A stretch of DNA of 64,000 bases, taken from Bradyrhizobium sp. LTSP885 (GTDB taxonomy: Bacteria; Pseudomonadota; Alphaproteobacteria; Rhizobiales; Xanthobacteraceae). The position numbers and the translations under genes were made by a program. Of the stretch, positions 53,945 through 63,289 are shown in pieces. The notes beneath the pieces were generated by a model. The model made no database searches. It was not told where the DNA came from and worked only from the letters and a program-made list of their open reading frames with translations. The stretch spans positions 155,486 through 219,485 of the forward strand of contig NZ_JYMT01000010.1 in assembly GCF_000938305.1 (NCBI RefSeq). The letters are read 5' to 3'. Numbering within the stretch: the stretch's first letter is position 1; the number at the start of each line of letters is the position of its first letter.

Positions 53945-55143
53945 CTGGGTTGGACCTCCGTTCCGAGCTTCGGGGAGTACGCACGATCCGGCGCAGGGAG
54001 GTTAGTGACGGCCTCTGCCGAACTAGCCGCCCATAATTCGTCCGCGACGGGCAGCGGCGATATCTGCATGTTGGCCCACCACGATCGTTCGTTGCCTTCC
54101 CGGTGCAGAGCTTGATGGTGCGAGCGACACAGCGGCACGGTGAATTCGTCGCTGACTTTGCGCCCCAGGGTTTTGGGCTGCGCGAATTTGAGATGATGCG
54201 CGTCCGATGGGGCTTGCCTGCAAACGAGGCAGGGCTGTTCGCGAACGAATGCCAGATGCGCCTTGCTCCGCTTCCGGGGAGCCTCTTTGGGGAAGGCAAG
54301 ACTGCCCCCAGCGGCATCAGGGAGGATGAGTGTTCGCCCCGCCTGACCGTTCGGTGTTTCCACGGGGACGGGCTCAGCGGGGAGAGCAGGGCCTGTCTGA
54401 TCGGCATCGTCCGATCGTCCATGGTGGGGGGTATCGAGGCTGGGAGGCGTGGGTTTCTCGAGCCTCTCCTGGTAGGCGGCCTCGACTACTCGCGCGTCGG
54501 CCTCCTGCAGCGTGTTCTTGAGCGGGAGGCTTGCCTTGGCCCAGGCCAAGAACGCGTCGCTACTCGAGAGGTCCGCCAGTTGGGCGAGAAGGCGCTCCCG
54601 CAACTCGGCCGACCTCTCGGGCTCGAGAACCGGCGGCCGGTTCAGGACGCCCTTGGGCGGTTTGCCCTTGGGTCCGGAGATTGCCTTCGGTTCGGTCGCC
54701 ACTGGAGGTCCGGCAACCGTGTCCGGGGCGTCCAGATCATCCTCCCCGGCAATCCCGACCAGGGCGAAGAGGGCATAGCGGCGGGCATAGGTCAGGGCCG
54801 CCCCCATCCGGTGGGGGGCCTCGATATCCTTTGCGGCACAAACCGGCCAATCGGAGGAGATCCATTCGCCGGATGCGTGCGCAAGCAGGGTGGTGAGCTG
54901 GACCTGGCCGCTTGCTGGGTCGATCCGTGTGGTCTGGATGGTTGCGATCTCCTGCTGGCTTAGCGATTTCCTGACGATGTCGAGCCCTGCGGCAAGCGAG
55001 GCGTAACGGAAGGTTTTGGCGCTCTCCCGGGGAAAGGGTGATTGGATCACCGCGGTCAAGGTCTTTTCGGGATTGGCTAGCTCGGCCTGCGCTTTGGCCA
55101 GTGCAGCCGCGATCGTCCCGATGCGCTCACTGGACTGATGCAT
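53941..55143 (-). CDS. ERF-type single-strand annealing protein fused to HNH (DUF968/Ref-like) domain
   Basis: A 400-aa protein from ATG 55143 (the frame opens at 55167). The N-terminal part (about residues 10-125) carries the ERF signature: [20 protein letters not shown], then [25 protein letters not shown] and the late [22 protein letters not shown] Pro/charged linker leads to a C-terminal zinc/HNH domain (about 300-355) with [26 protein letters not shown] and SWW, as in DUF968/Ref nucleases. ERF proteins anneal single strands; the fused domain may cut. It overlaps the exonuclease gene by 17 bp. Confidence 0.85.
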   Translation of the reverse strand: MHQSSERIGTIAAALAKAQAELANPEKTLTAVIQSPFPRESAKTFRYASLAAGLDIVRKSLSQQEIATIQTTRIDPASGQVQLTTLLAHASGEWISSDWPVCAAKDIEAPHRMGAALTYARRYALFALVGIAGEDDLDAPDTVAGPPVATEPKAISGPKGKPPKGVLNRPPVLEPERSAELRERLLAQLADLSSSDAFLAWAKASLPLKNTLQEADARVVEAAYQERLEKPTPPSLDTPHHGRSDDADQTGPALPAEPVPVETPNGQAGRTLILPDAAGGSLAFPKEAPRKRSKAHLAFVREQPCLVCRQAPSDAHHLKFAQPKTLGRKVSDEFTVPLCRSHHQALHREGNERSWWANMQISPLPVADELWAASSAEAVTNLPAPDRAYSPKLGTEVQPR

Positions 55144-56020
55144 CGGCCGCCTCCTCGGCGAGAGCATCGAAGCTGATGGCGCCGGCCTTCGAACGCTTGG
55201 CTTTGATGCCGTGGCCGCTCGCCTCCTTGGCGTCCTCAGGCATCAGCTTCTTCAGCTCTGCCTTGGCTAACTCATGCTCGCCGTGCGCCTCCTTGGTGTG
55301 CAGGTAGGTCGCGGCGAGTTCGGCCCAGAGATTGGATGAGGCCATGTCGACGATCTTCACGGCTTCCAACCGCGGGCGCGGTGTCTCGATGTTGAAGAGG
55401 TTCGGCCGTTCGCCGCTTTGGACACAGCGCCAGAACTTCTTCTCCGCGGTAAGCAGGAGATGCTGATAGAGCGGATCGGCGTAGATCTCGATCTGCACCC
55501 ATTTGCCGCCGCCGGTGATGATTGAGAGGTTCGAGGTGCGGGAGGCGGTGACCCACATGTTGTGCTGGAGCTGCGCCATATGCTTTTCGGCTGCGGCGTC
55601 TTCGGTGAAGGTCCACGGCAGCATGAACTTGGCCTCGAAGACCGCGCCGGTCTCTGCGATCATGCCGTCCAATGTTGCTGCCATCCATTTGTGGATGGGG
55701 TGACGTACGCGCTTTTGGATGTCCTTGATCGTCTGTCCCGTGGATCGCTGATACCAGGCGCGGTTCAGGACCTCCGTCACCGTCCCGAGCTGGACGATCA
55801 AATTATCGGAGAGGTCTTCCGGTTCGACCTCGCCGCGCTTCTCTTCCCAAAGACGGACGAGCCTGTCCTCATCATCGCCCATGATGATGCGCGCGTCCGA
55901 CCCGCCGACGAAATGTCGTCGGTCGTTCGGATTGAATCGGATGATCTGAACGGGTGGCTGTGGCGCGTAGGTCGCGTCGGTTCGAAGGTCGGCTTGAATG
56001 TCAGTTTGAACGGTACTCAC
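55127..56020 (-). CDS. YqaJ-family (lambda-exonuclease-like) recombination nuclease
   Basis: A 297-aa nuclease from a GTG at 56020, which has GGAGA 5 bp upstream; an ATG at 56110 is in frame but its extra residues run across a hairpin. In the ORF's own numbering from 56110 the PD-(D/E)xK core is D148 (AATLDGMI), E159 and K161 (VFEAKFM), Q182 (QLQHNMWV), with Glu 114-like VTEV upstream. It digests one DNA strand to give a tail for the ERF protein. The two make a Red-like recombination pair. Confidence 0.88.
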   Translation of the reverse strand: MSTVQTDIQADLRTDATYAPQPPVQIIRFNPNDRRHFVGGSDARIIMGDDEDRLVRLWEEKRGEVEPEDLSDNLIVQLGTVTEVLNRAWYQRSTGQTIKDIQKRVRHPIHKWMAATLDGMIAETGAVFEAKFMLPWTFTEDAAAEKHMAQLQHNMWVTASRTSNLSIITGGGKWVQIEIYADPLYQHLLLTAEKKFWRCVQSGERPNLFNIETPRPRLEAVKIVDMASSNLWAELAATYLHTKEAHGEHELAKAELKKLMPEDAKEASGHGIKAKRSKAGAISFDALAEEAADASVQ

Positions 56021-56070
56021 CGGTATCTCCTGCTTTAAGACTGCGCGGCCTGTCTGCCGCACTGCCTTAA

Positions 56071-56086
56071 GCCCCGCGCTCGCGGG
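56071..56086. repeat. GC-rich hairpin upstream of the exonuclease gene
   Basis: CCCCGCG-CT-CGCGGGG, a perfect 7-bp inverted repeat, lies 51 bp upstream of the GTG start at 56020 on the minus strand. It may lie in the leader of the phage-type operon. The role is unknown. Confidence 0.4.
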
Positions 56087-56119
56087 GTGAGATACCGATG
56101 CCGTTTGCATCCGGCAGAA

Positions 56120-56329
56120 TCAGTAACGCTCCGTTTGGCTGGGAATGCCAGTCCTTTCCCGAGCAAGATTCTTGCTCTTTTGCGCGGCTTTCGGCGAGAA
56201 GATGCTCACGAGCACCCGCTCCACCCATTTGGCCGCCGCATCTTCTGTAGCAGGCGTGACCGCGACGACGACGCGTTGCTCGTCAGATATAAGAGGCGGT
56301 CGAAGGCCGGTTTGCCTAGATGTCGTCAA
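56120..56329 (-). pseudogene. remnant of a DUF5681-type C-terminus
   Basis: A 69-aa frame whose stretch RPPLISDEQRVVVAVTPATE matches the C-terminal stretch HPLTPDAQRVVVAATRTPQK of the intact DUF5681 protein at 58513-59094. At DNA level 56218-56284 aligns with 58525-58593 with only a small gap. No N-terminal DUF5681 motif (F-x-K-G-x-S-G-N-P) is near, so this is a fragment, or a diverged small gene. It flanks the phosphatase gene. Confidence 0.6.
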
Positions 56330-56377
56330 GTTGCGATAAGCTCTTCCTGGTTGCTATGGAGCAGAAATCTCGCCGCC

Positions 56378-57976
56378 ATGACCGAGCATCAGAACGAAGC
56401 ATTCAGCCTTGACCTCAGTCGCCGCAAGCTTCTCGCCGCAGCGGGCATCGCCGGCGCGGCTATCGCGGCGGCCTCCCTCGTCCGAGCCGCGGACGAACGA
56501 GTCCCACTCGAAAGCCGATCGTCCGATCCGGTGACGACACCTCCGATCACTGGACTGCACCTTCAGTTTGGGGCGGATGCCTCGTCGGAAATGGTGGTGT
56601 CTTGGCACTCGCTGCAACCCGTTCAAAACCCGAAAGTCGTGCTTGGGCATCTCGATGGCAGATTCGAGCAAACGGTCGAGGCCACGCCGACAAGCTATAT
56701 GGATGCGAAGTCCGGGAAGCCGGTGTATGCCTATCACGCAAAACTCCGTGGACTGCAGGCTGAAACGACCTATCTTTATGGTGCCATGCACGACGGCGCT
56801 GAGCCGGAGTTCGCGACTTTTCATACCGCCCCACGTGGCCGCGCACCGTTCACGTTCACGAGCTTCGGTGATCAGGGTACGCCGACCCTCGGTAAGAAGT
56901 TCGTGCCGCCCGCGGGAATGACGCTACAAAATCCTCCCTTTGTGAACGACAATCTAGGCTCGCCTGCGGCCGGCGATACCACGCTTGGCGTCGAGCGGTT
57001 GAAGCCGTTGTTTCATCTGTTCAACGGCGACCTCTGCTATGCCAATCTGGCGGAGGATCGCATTCGCACCTGGTGGGATTTCTGGGACAACAACACCCGT
57101 AGTGCCCGCAAGCGTCCCTGGATGCCTTCGCCTGGCAACCATGAAAACGAACTCGGCAATGGGCCTATCGGATATCAGGCCTATCAAACTTATTTCTCGG
57201 TACCGGAGGCCTCCGGGCAGACCGAAGTTACGCGGGGTCTTTGGTACGCCTTCACCGCGGGCTCGATGCGTGTGATCAGCATCGCCAATGACGACATCTG
57301 CTATCAGGACGGCGGCAACTCCTACGTCCGCGGCTATTCGCAAGGAGCTCAGAAGGCTTGGCTGGAACGGGAATTGGCCGCGGCGCGCGACGATCATGGC
57401 ATCGACTGGCTCGTGGTGTGCATGCACCAGGTCGCGATCTCAACGGCCGACATGTTTAACGGCGCTGACCTCGGTATCCGCGAGGAGTGGGTACCGCTAT
57501 TCGACAGATTTGGCGTTGACCTCGTCGTGTGCGGCCATGAGCACCACTATGAACGCTCCCATCCGATCCGCGGCCGTGAATCGAACGCGACGCTGACGCC
57601 CGTGCCGGCGGCGACGGCAACCGACGTCATCGACACAACCAAGGGGACGGTGCACATGGTCATCGGCGGCGGCGGAACATCTGTGCCATCAAATCAGCTG
57701 TTCTTCGACCCGCCCGCTTGTCGGGTCATCACGGCCGTCGGTGAACCCGACCCGAAGACAGGGAAGCGCCCGCCCGTTTATGTCCGGGAGCCGGCGCCCT
57801 GGTCGGCGATGCGCAACGCGGCGCATGCCTACGGCTTTGCCGCATTTACGCTAGATCCAGGCTCAGTCCCCGGTGGGACGACCTCGATCAAGGTGGTTTA
57901 TTACGATGTAGTCGGAACTGACGGTCAGATCGCGCCCTTCGAAAGCTTCACGCTCGTCCGTCCCCGTCGCGATTAG
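56378..57976 (+). CDS. purple-acid-phosphatase-like metallophosphoesterase, Tat exported
   Basis: A 532-aa enzyme from ATG 56378. The twin-arginine leader (LSRRKLLAAAGIAGAAIAAA) implies export as a folded protein. After a fibronectin-like N-terminal domain (GLHLQFGADASSEMVVSWHS), the metal motifs of purple acid phosphatases follow in order: GDLCYAN (about 216), GNHEN (about 252), MHQ (about 349) and GHEHHYERSHP (about 385). It likely releases phosphate from organic esters. It runs opposite to the phage genes around it, so it may be cargo. Confidence 0.9.
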   Translation: MTEHQNEAFSLDLSRRKLLAAAGIAGAAIAAASLVRAADERVPLESRSSDPVTTPPITGLHLQFGADASSEMVVSWHSLQPVQNPKVVLGHLDGRFEQTVEATPTSYMDAKSGKPVYAYHAKLRGLQAETTYLYGAMHDGAEPEFATFHTAPRGRAPFTFTSFGDQGTPTLGKKFVPPAGMTLQNPPFVNDNLGSPAAGDTTLGVERLKPLFHLFNGDLCYANLAEDRIRTWWDFWDNNTRSARKRPWMPSPGNHENELGNGPIGYQAYQTYFSVPEASGQTEVTRGLWYAFTAGSMRVISIANDDICYQDGGNSYVRGYSQGAQKAWLERELAAARDDHGIDWLVVCMHQVAISTADMFNGADLGIREEWVPLFDRFGVDLVVCGHEHHYERSHPIRGRESNATLTPVPAATATDVIDTTKGTVHMVIGGGGTSVPSNQLFFDPPACRVITAVGEPDPKTGKRPPVYVREPAPWSAMRNAAHAYGFAAFTLDPGSVPGGTTSIKVVYYDVVGTDGQIAPFESFTLVRPRRD

Positions 57977-58108
57977 GCGCTGCATATCGCGCCTCGGCGT
58001 TCCCCTTGCAGGGCAGATCAGAGACTGCGAATCGCATGTCAGGAGCTTGCAAAGGCTAGTAGAACATCAATAATCAAACCCGTCCGCTGATCTGAGGAGG
58101 ATTTTTTC

Positions 58109-58375
58109 ATGAAGATGCCAGCTATCGCGCCAGTGCTAGTTGCTTTTGCTTCAGTAGTTTCAGCATCTCACACGGCTTCTGCCGCCGAGCTGTCGATTGC
58201 TCGCGCTCACCGGTCAGCTTACATCGTAACGGCCCCGAGATATGTTTATTGGGACGATGTATACCCTCCGGCGATTTATGGTCCGTATCTCCGTTCGGTA
58301 GAGGAAGTTCGGGCCTCGAAGGGCGCCGCTCAGCCGGTTTCCGCACGCTGGCGGGGTTATGGTTACGCTTGGTAG
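58109..58375 (+). CDS. small secreted aromatic-rich protein
   Basis: An 88-aa protein with GAGGAGGA upstream of the ATG. Signal peptide (PVLVAFASVVSASHTASA). The mature part is rich in Tyr/Pro (YVYWDDVYPPAIYGPYLRS) and ends GYGYAW. A similar aromatic tail is in the protein at 48848. Function unknown; downstream of the phosphatase. Confidence 0.65.
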   Translation: MKMPAIAPVLVAFASVVSASHTASAAELSIARAHRSAYIVTAPRYVYWDDVYPPAIYGPYLRSVEEVRASKGAAQPVSARWRGYGYAW

Positions 58376-58512
58376 ACAAGGTTCATCTTTTTAGCCGGGA
58401 TTTGCTTAGTCCACTTGACGGTCATGCCAGCGCGTCCCTTTCGAAGTGGACCTGTCGTCGCGCTGGCGCGAATAGTTATTGAAGTCGGTTCTACCGTCGA
58501 CGCCGCGTTTGT

Positions 58513-59094
58513 TCACGGATAGCAGCTCCACCATTCCGGCCACCGCACCTTCTGTGGCGTGCGCGTGGCCGCAACAACGACGCGCTGCGCGTCGGGCGTA
58601 AGCGGGTGGGGCAGGCGGGCCAGTGCGGCTTCGACAATCCATGTTTCGAGCGCCATACGTGCGGTTTTTCGGAGAGGGTCGAGCTTCGTCGCCATCCTCA
58701 ACGCTTGGAGTGCGCATGTGACGCCGCCGGGGGCAACGGCGACCAAAACGAATTGAATCGGGCCGGCCGGCCGTTGTCGGTTTCTCGCCTGTTCGATCAG
58801 CGCAAGCGAGGTTCGCGCGGCAACGCCGTCGCCTTCCAGACCGCGTTTGGCAAGCTGGAGCAGAAACGCCTGCTCCGCGGGAGCGCGGCGTTCGCGCCCG
58901 CCTTCGCGGATCGTCACCATCTGTCCGAGCACAGTCTCATAGGGAGGAGCGCTGCGGTGGCGGCCGCGCGGTCGGCCCGCGGGGTTGCCGCTACGGCCCT
59001 TGGCAAACTGCGTTGACTTCGGTGGCTTCCGATAGCCTACCTTGTCGGGATTTTCGCGTTTCTCTTCTTCTGAGGGATTATCCAAGAATATCAT
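58513..59094 (-). CDS. DUF5681 domain protein
   Basis: A 193-aa protein with the DUF5681 signature near the N-terminus: QFAKGRSGNPAGRPRG. Members are common beside phage packaging genes. The middle is helical, and the C-terminus has PDAQRVVVAATRT, which recurs in the remnant at 56120. It overlaps the next copy by 4 bp, so both are made from one mRNA. Role unknown, perhaps linked to phage DNA packaging. Confidence 0.82.
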   Translation of the reverse strand: MIFLDNPSEEEKRENPDKVGYRKPPKSTQFAKGRSGNPAGRPRGRHRSAPPYETVLGQMVTIREGGRERRAPAEQAFLLQLAKRGLEGDGVAARTSLALIEQARNRQRPAGPIQFVLVAVAPGGVTCALQALRMATKLDPLRKTARMALETWIVEAALARLPHPLTPDAQRVVVAATRTPQKVRWPEWWSCYP

Positions 59095-59717
59095 TTGCGG
59101 CTCCCCGGCCAGACCAGAGACTTCGGATCGCGCGTGCAGCGCTGAACATCATAGCGGTTCCTCTCGGTAAGAGGTTCGCTGCCACGCTTGCGGTTAAGCG
59201 CCGCTTGCGCCGCCCATGGCTCGAGAAGGAGCTGTGCCCGGTCCGCGCGAATGTCGGCTCGTTCCGGATTTGGTGCGGCGATCCCTAAGATCACAAGGGC
59301 TGCATCCGCGTTATCTGGATCGATTGACGGGATGAAAGGGGGGATATCTTTCACAACGGGCTTGGGTTCATGCTTGGCCCGCCACTCCTCGCGCTTCATC
59401 ATCCATTTGAGCACTTCGCGAATTGCCAACCGCTTTCCTGCCAGCGCGTCCCTGAAGGTTCGTTGCTGGAGTCCCTCCTCCATTGAGACCTCACGGGTCT
59501 GATCGCCGTTGGTCACTGTGAGTGTCTTGTCCAAGAGGACGTCGAAGGCCGAGGTCCGCGCGCCCCGCGAGCCGGAACCCCGCGGCCGCCCCTTGGGATT
59601 GCCGCTGCGGCCCTTCGGAAACTGGCCCGAGCTCGGGTTGGAGCGCGTTTCTCCCGGATGTACGTTGGAGCTGGATTCGGATTGAGGGTTGGCGTCGGAT
59701 TCGGACACGTTGCTCAT
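59091..59717 (-). CDS. DUF5681 domain protein, second copy
   Basis: A 208-aa paralogue with QFPKGRSGNPKGRPRGSG after a Ser/Asn-rich arm. The long helical middle contains LTVTNGDQTREVSMEEGLQQRTFRDALAGKRLAIREVLKWM, which fits the family (a regulator-like helical bundle). It overlaps both neighbours by 4 bp. Tandem copies of DUF5681 in one operon are notable. Function unknown. Confidence 0.85.
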   Translation of the reverse strand: MSNVSESDANPQSESSSNVHPGETRSNPSSGQFPKGRSGNPKGRPRGSGSRGARTSAFDVLLDKTLTVTNGDQTREVSMEEGLQQRTFRDALAGKRLAIREVLKWMMKREEWRAKHEPKPVVKDIPPFIPSIDPDNADAALVILGIAAPNPERADIRADRAQLLLEPWAAQAALNRKRGSEPLTERNRYDVQRCTRDPKSLVWPGSRK

Positions 59718-60991
59718 GACGCTCCCTCGAGGCGCGGCTCAAGGCCGGTTTGGTCCGACCAGCGCTCCAGTGCTACGTCGACATATTTCGGGTCGATCTC
59801 CAGACCGCGGCAGCGGCGTCCGCTGCGCTCGGCGGCTAGCAGGGTGGTCCCGGAGCCGAGAAAGAGATCGAGCACCAGATCTCCGTGCCGGGTCACATCC
59901 TTGATCGCGTCAGCAACCATTGCGGTTGGCTTGACCGTGGGGTGGAGGGCGAGATCTTCACGCCGATTGCCCCGCATCGAGTTTGCGGACGCATAGTCCC
60001 ACACGTTGGTCCGGTTGCGGCCGTGCTTGCCGAGCTCGACCATGTTGAGGTGAGGGGCTGCTCCCACGCGATAGACAAAGACCAGCTCATGCTTGGACCG
60101 GTACAACGATCCCATTCCGCCGTTGGACTTGTTCCAGATGCAGAGATTGAGGAGATCGCCGTAGACCTTGGAGCCGACCGCGGAGACGCTATTCATATGC
60201 CGCCAGTCCATGCAGACGAAATGGACCGCGCCATCGCGGGAAACGCGGGCCGCCGCACCCAGCGTATCAGCGAGGAAGGCGCGGAACTCGGCTTCGCTCA
60301 TTTCTCCCGATGCCATCGCGAATTCGCCGTGTCGGCCGGATGGGTTGGCATTGCCTTCGATGCGGACATTGTAGGGAGGATCAAGGAAAGCCGCATCGAT
60401 ACGAGCGCCGTCGCCGATCACACGCCGCAGGAATTCGCCGTCGCGGCAATCGCCGCATCCGACCCTGTGCTGGCCCAGGATCCAGATATCGCCAGGCTTC
60501 GTTCGCGGCACGACCGGAACCGGCGGGATGATTTCATCGTCAACCTGGCGGGCTTGGGCAAGGATGACGTCGATCTCTCCGGTCGAAAAGCCGGTTAGCG
60601 TTGCATCGATATCGAGGTCGATGGACGCGAGCTCGCTGAGTTCTTGCTGCAGGATTTCCAGATCCCAGCCCGCATTGAGCGCGATCTTATTATCTGCGAT
60701 CCGCAGCGCGCGCATTTGAGCACTTGACAGTCCGGACAGGGTGACCGTTGGGACTTCCGCAAGCCCCAGCGCTTTTGCAGCCTTGAGCCTGCCGTGGCCC
60801 GCGATGATATGGCCAGCGGGGTCAACCAGGATCGGATTTGTAAACCCGAATTCCCGGATGGAGGCCTTGAGCTGTTCGATCTGGCGTTTCGGGTGGGTCC
60901 TTGCATTTCGCGGGTCCGGGATGAGATCGCTCAGGGAGCGATAGGCAATGTTGAGCGGCGCAGCCGGTAGAATCGGGAATGGTTTGTTCAT
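59714..60991 (-). CDS. ParB-like domain/DNA methyltransferase fusion
   Basis: A 425-aa protein. The N-terminal ParB/Srx-type domain (about residues 15-110) shows IPDPRNARTHPKRQIEQLKASIREFGFTNPI and AGHGRLKAAKALG. The methyltransferase half has the catalytic DPPYN motif at about residue 206 and the AdoMet motif FLGSGTT at about 379 (the beta-class order, DPPY first). It likely methylates adenine-N6 or cytosine-N4. Such fusions are typical of phage and integrative elements. It heads the DUF5681 operon. Confidence 0.92.
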   Translation of the reverse strand: MNKPFPILPAAPLNIAYRSLSDLIPDPRNARTHPKRQIEQLKASIREFGFTNPILVDPAGHIIAGHGRLKAAKALGLAEVPTVTLSGLSSAQMRALRIADNKIALNAGWDLEILQQELSELASIDLDIDATLTGFSTGEIDVILAQARQVDDEIIPPVPVVPRTKPGDIWILGQHRVGCGDCRDGEFLRRVIGDGARIDAAFLDPPYNVRIEGNANPSGRHGEFAMASGEMSEAEFRAFLADTLGAAARVSRDGAVHFVCMDWRHMNSVSAVGSKVYGDLLNLCIWNKSNGGMGSLYRSKHELVFVYRVGAAPHLNMVELGKHGRNRTNVWDYASANSMRGNRREDLALHPTVKPTAMVADAIKDVTRHGDLVLDLFLGSGTTLLAAERSGRRCRGLEIDPKYVDVALERWSDQTGLEPRLEGAS

Positions 60992-61719
60992 GCACGCTCA
61001 AATAGCGCGCCATGGCGAGAGCGGAAGTTTTTCAAACTCCTCACCTTCAGCTTCTCCACCAAATCCCCAGAACCAGCAGGCTTTCCACTAATTTGGCCGG
61101 CAAATCGCGCCTGCGTTCGGAAAGGATCAGCCAATTGTTGGCGGCCGATCTTGCGAGGGTGATCCAAATGGTGATGTCTGTTTCCTGAGGCGCGGAATAA
61201 CTGATGCATCGCTCGAGGCTGCCTGTTCAATTGCCTGTTTTGGGCAATAGCAGGAAAGTGCCGCAACGATCGCCTAACGCACAGATATCAGGGCGCAATC
61301 GCGATTGGCCCGCCGCGGCGGATCGGCGGGAAACCAGTTTCGCGAATGGAATCTTGGAAGAATTCCCTGTTATGGACCTGGGAGCCGGGCCCAAAGCCCG
61401 TCCACTTTGCGCACGCAACGAAGACTTGGCATCTTTAGCCATCGCCAGTGTTAATGGACGGCGCCTGTTATCCCCATCGCAGGGAGTGCATGCCAATAGT
61501 GAGGCAATTCGCGCCCAAATTCAGGGCGCCGGCGGTCCAGCGCGATAGCTGGTCGCGCATCGCGCGCTACGGCATGAAGTGATCGTCGAGCCCGGTTCTC
61601 GCGCTTCGCCGAGGCCGTCAACCTAATCGGAAGGTTGCCCTTTTCCCGCGTGTAAAGTCGTGTTCTAAGGCGTCCATAGACGTTTCCAGCTCATATTGAG
61701 ACAGCCAGGGTTTTTCCTT
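60992..61719. other. gene-free right edge of the phage-type patch
   Basis: 728 bp without a convincing gene (frames at 61204-61548 plus and 61227-61496 minus overlap and have poor composition). I see a short hairpin, ATTGCC-7-GGCAAT, at 61230-61248, and two related motifs, CAATTGCCTGTTTT (61228-61241) and GAATTCCCTGTTAT (61360-61373). This may be decayed element DNA; no attachment site is evident. The ugd promoter must lie at its right end. Confidence 0.5.
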
Positions 61720-63042
61720 ATGCGCATCGCGATGATTGGCGCGGGCTATGTGGGCCTCGTATCTGGTGCCTGCTTTGCGGATTTCGGTCACGACGTCATC
61801 TGTGTCGACAAGGACGAAACCAAGATCGCCGCGCTTCATCGCGGCGAAATCCCGATCTACGAACCTGGCCTCGATGAATTGGTTGCATCCAACGTGAAGT
61901 CCAAGCGTTTGGATTTCACGACTGACCTCACCAGGTCCGTAGCCGAGGCTGACGCCGTATTCATCGCCGTCGGCACCCCGTCGCGGCGCGGCGATGGGCA
62001 TGCCGACCTGTCCTACGTCCGCGCGGCTGCGCGTGCGATTGCGACGGCGGTCTCAGGATTTACCGTCGTGGTGACAAAATCCACCGTTCCGGTCGGCACC
62101 GGCGACGAGGTCGAGCGCATCATTCGCGAGACCAACCCGGAGGCCGATGTGGTCGTCGTCTCAAACCCCGAGTTTCTGCGCGAGGGCGCGGCCATCCGTG
62201 ACTTCAAGTTTCCCGACCGCGTCGTCGTCGGCACATCTGATGAGCGCGGCCGCAAGGTCATGAGCGACATCTATCGTCCGTTGTCGCTGAACCAGGCACC
62301 CCTGATGTTTACGTCGCGCCGAACCGCCGAGATGATCAAGTACGCGGCGAATGCGTTCCTTGCCACCAAGATCACCTTTATCAACGAGATCGCTGATCTC
62401 TCCGAAAAGGTCGGCGCCGATGTACAGGAAATCGCGCGCGGCATTGGCCTCGACAATCGCATTGGGACCAAATTCTTGCACGCCGGCCCAGGCTTCGGCG
62501 GCTCCTGCTTCCCAAAAGACACCCGTGCGCTGATCAAGATCGCTCAGGATCACAACGTGCAGATCCGGATTGTCGAAGCGGTGCTCGCGGTAAACGAGAG
62601 CCGCAAACGTGCGATGGCACGCAAGGTGAGCTATGCGCTTGGTGGCACGCTGCGCGGAAAGACCATTGCCGTGCTTGGTCTTACCTTCAAGCCCGACACA
62701 GACGATATGCGCGAGGCGCCATCAATTCCGCTTATCACGGGCCTTTTGGACATGGGCGCGAGGGTGCGTGCCTATGATCCGGCCGGCATGGACCAAGCCC
62801 GTCTGGAACTGCCGACCATCGAATATACCGAGGATGCGTATGACTGCGCAAAGGGTGCGGATGCGGTCGTTATCGTCACCGAATGGGTGCAATTCCGTGC
62901 GCTCGACCTCGATCGGCTGAAGCAGACGATGAAGCAGCCCGTTGTCGTTGATCTCCGCAATATTTATCGACCGGAGGACATGGCCGCTGCCGGCTTCGTC
63001 TATGAGAGCGTCGGGCGAGGAGAGGCTTCTGGTGAAGGGTAG
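61720..63042 (+). CDS. ugd: UDP-glucose 6-dehydrogenase
   Basis: A 440-aa enzyme that makes UDP-glucuronate from UDP-glucose with two NAD. ATG 61720 gives the family start MRIAMIGAGYVGLVSGACFA with its NAD loop. The catalytic Cys is in GFGGSCFPKDTRAL, and GLTFKPDTDDMREAPSIPLI is the late family block. The product feeds the epimerase at 10735 and EPS. It lies just right of the phage-type patch, apart from the main locus. Confidence 0.97.
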   Translation: MRIAMIGAGYVGLVSGACFADFGHDVICVDKDETKIAALHRGEIPIYEPGLDELVASNVKSKRLDFTTDLTRSVAEADAVFIAVGTPSRRGDGHADLSYVRAAARAIATAVSGFTVVVTKSTVPVGTGDEVERIIRETNPEADVVVVSNPEFLREGAAIRDFKFPDRVVVGTSDERGRKVMSDIYRPLSLNQAPLMFTSRRTAEMIKYAANAFLATKITFINEIADLSEKVGADVQEIARGIGLDNRIGTKFLHAGPGFGGSCFPKDTRALIKIAQDHNVQIRIVEAVLAVNESRKRAMARKVSYALGGTLRGKTIAVLGLTFKPDTDDMREAPSIPLITGLLDMGARVRAYDPAGMDQARLELPTIEYTEDAYDCAKGADAVVIVTEWVQFRALDLDRLKQTMKQPVVVDLRNIYRPEDMAAAGFVYESVGRGEASGEG

Positions 63043-63289
63043 CAGTGGGATCGCGAGAGCAGTCGCTTTAATGGCCGGCCAGAACAGCAGCGTGCGTGGA
63101 TAGAGCGGAGGCTCGGCGCGGCGCGCGATTTCCCTACATCGGTGAGCATTCATAGGACGGCCGCGCTGCACAAGCGCCTCGCAATACGACGTCGCTGACG
63201 TCGCAATTTTAGGTTGTTAGAGGCTTGACTGCCATGAACAATTTAAGGGAGTATTGACTTTTCATTTCTAGCATTACGAGGTAGCGACT

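Noticed and set aside
53543..60991. A complete prophage
   Set aside because: No integrase, terminase, portal, capsid or tail gene and no attachment site was seen; the recombination and DUF5681/methyltransferase genes support only a remnant or a small module.
61204..61548. 114-aa frame right of the methyltransferase
   Set aside because: Composition does not look coding and a minus-strand frame of equal quality overlaps it; treated as a gene-free stretch.
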